From Deltaproteobacteria bacterium (lineage in GTDB: Bacteria > Myxococcota_A > UBA9160 > UBA4427), in contig JADJOR010000005.1 in assembly GCA_016713665.1 (NCBI GenBank), positions 558,001-622,000 on the forward strand: a stretch of 64,000 nt of DNA. The letters are read 5' to 3'. Both the position numbers and the translations under genes were made by a program. The notes below the pieces were generated by a model. It did not search any database. It was not told the origin of the DNA and saw nothing but the letters and a program-made list of their open reading frames with translations. Shown here piece by piece: positions 63,366 to 64,000 of the stretch; the first letter of the stretch is position 1, and every line of letters starts with the position of its first letter.

Positions 63366-64000
63366 ATGCGCGGCCTCTTCGTCACGGGAACCGACACGAA
63401 CGTGGGCAAGACCCTCGTCGCCTGCGCCCTCGCCCGCGGCCTGCGCTCGGCGGGGATCGACGTCGGCGTCATGAAGCCGGCGGAGACCGGTGTTCCCGCA
63501 TCCGGACCGACCGATGCCCAGGCGCTGCGGCACGCGGCGGGCGTCGAGGATCCGATCGAGCTGATCTGCCCCGAGCGCTTCGCGCTGCCGGCCTCGCCCG
63601 AGGTCGCCGCCCGCGCCGAGAACCGCGCCGTCTCGCTCGTTGCGATCCGTGCCGCGTGGAAGCGCCTCGCGCAACGCCACGCCTTCATGTTGGTCGAAGG
63701 CGCGGGCGGTCTCCTCGTTCCGATCGATCGGGAGACCGACATGGCCGACCTCGCCCGCGAGCTCGGTCTGCCGGTCCTGCTCGTGATCCGCGCCCGGCTC
63801 GGGACGATCAATCACACGCGCCAGAGCCTCGAGTGCGCCGCCGCGCGCGGGCTCGAGGTCTTCGGCGTGGTGATCTCCCACGCGGATGGGCCTCTCTCGC
63901 CCGCCGACGTGCTCAATCTGGCGAGCCTGCGCGAGCGGCTCGGCGGGCTCCTCGTCGGCGAGGCTCCCCCGCTCGCCCCGGGCGAGGCGCCTTCGCCTCG
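63366..64000 (+). CDS. bioD: Dethiobiotin synthetase (partial, cut by window end)
   Basis: ATP-dependent carboxylation of diaminopelargonic acid to dethiobiotin. ATG 63366 starts MRGLFVTGTDTNVGKTLVAC, whose Walker A GTDTNVGKT is typical; VMKPAETG, the catalytic EGAGGLLVPI, and VIRARLGTINHT follow. Open to the last base of the window (211 codons), so near complete. bioA would be expected next. Confidence 0.96.
   Translation, partial: MRGLFVTGTDTNVGKTLVACALARGLRSAGIDVGVMKPAETGVPASGPTDAQALRHAAGVEDPIELICPERFALPASPEVAARAENRAVSLVAIRAAWKRLAQRHAFMLVEGAGGLLVPIDRETDMADLARELGLPVLLVIRARLGTINHTRQSLECAAARGLEVFGVVISHADGPLSPADVLNLASLRERLGGLLVGEAPPLAPGEAPSP

Overview
The window is one 64 kb stretch of very GC-rich (roughly 70 % by eye), gene-dense bacterial chromosome. 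Lipoproteins, outer-membrane barrels, a UB2H-type PBP1b, lptM and tatBC indicate a Gram-negative cell. The argH-lptM-dapF-dapA-dapB order and the mix of acyl-CoA dehydrogenase, sulfatase, DUF3604 and HD-GYP/PilZ genes suggest a deltaproteobacterial-type lineage (Myxococcota or a relative). That placement is inference; no rRNA gene is present. I see no phage, insertion sequence, plasmid or CRISPR.

Layout. 0.1-3.1 kb: HD-GYP response regulator coupled to a PilZ protein, then tatB and a tatC that carries a one-base frameshift. 3.2-10.9 kb: envelope genes (beta-barrels, solute-binding lipoprotein, M48 peptidase, DUF4105 and DUF4410 proteins), interrupted by a G11-T4-G16 tract and the multiply frameshifted remains of a porin-like gene. 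10.9-18.2 kb: sulfatase, membrane protein, alpha-carbonic anhydrase, AstE/AspA-like hydrolase, YceI protein, aquaporin. 18.4-24.5 kb: a secreted 11-residue-repeat protein, a biotin carboxylase without a biotinyl domain, malic enzyme, acyl-CoA dehydrogenase and its IclR-type regulator. 24.8-28.5 kb: lspA, a lipoprotein and PBP1b. 28.7-33.6 kb: argH-lptM-dapF-dapA-dapB plus an NTF2-like gene, tightly packed. 33.6-39.3 kb: parvulin-type PPIase with a DUF3604 protein, glnB, a stand-alone Fis-type DNA-binding protein and a porin. 39.5-45 kb: DUF2064, ygfZ, a nucleotidyltransferase, two tandem dodecins, a UbiA-like membrane protein and an AlkC-like repair protein. 45-51.9 kb: GFA and ABM enzymes with a divergent TetR, tRNA-Ala(CGC), a diiron protein, and an operon of a DapA-family aldolase with a fused PfkB kinase-SIS isomerase beside a REC-XRE regulator. 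52.2-60.9 kb: enolase, a BtuFCD-type transporter, a ComEA-like protein, polyprenyl synthase and radA. 61-64 kb: bioB-bioF-bioD (bioD cut by the window end) behind a BirA-type operator.

How the parts work together: the window makes lysine/meso-diaminopimelate (dapF, dapA, dapB) and uses it in cell-wall polymerisation (PBP1b). It matures lipoproteins (lspA; many lipobox proteins) and folded exports (tatBC). It makes biotin (bio operon), which carboxylases such as the local biotin-carboxylase subunit need. The strongest regulatory call is the BirA-like site GTCAACC-N15-GGTTGAC overlapping a TTGACA -35 box before bioB. The most novel-looking protein system is the aldolase plus PfkB-SIS fusion operon at 48.2-51.1 kb. 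The frameshifts in tatC and the porin remnant lie in or near homopolymers and may be consensus errors rather than biology.
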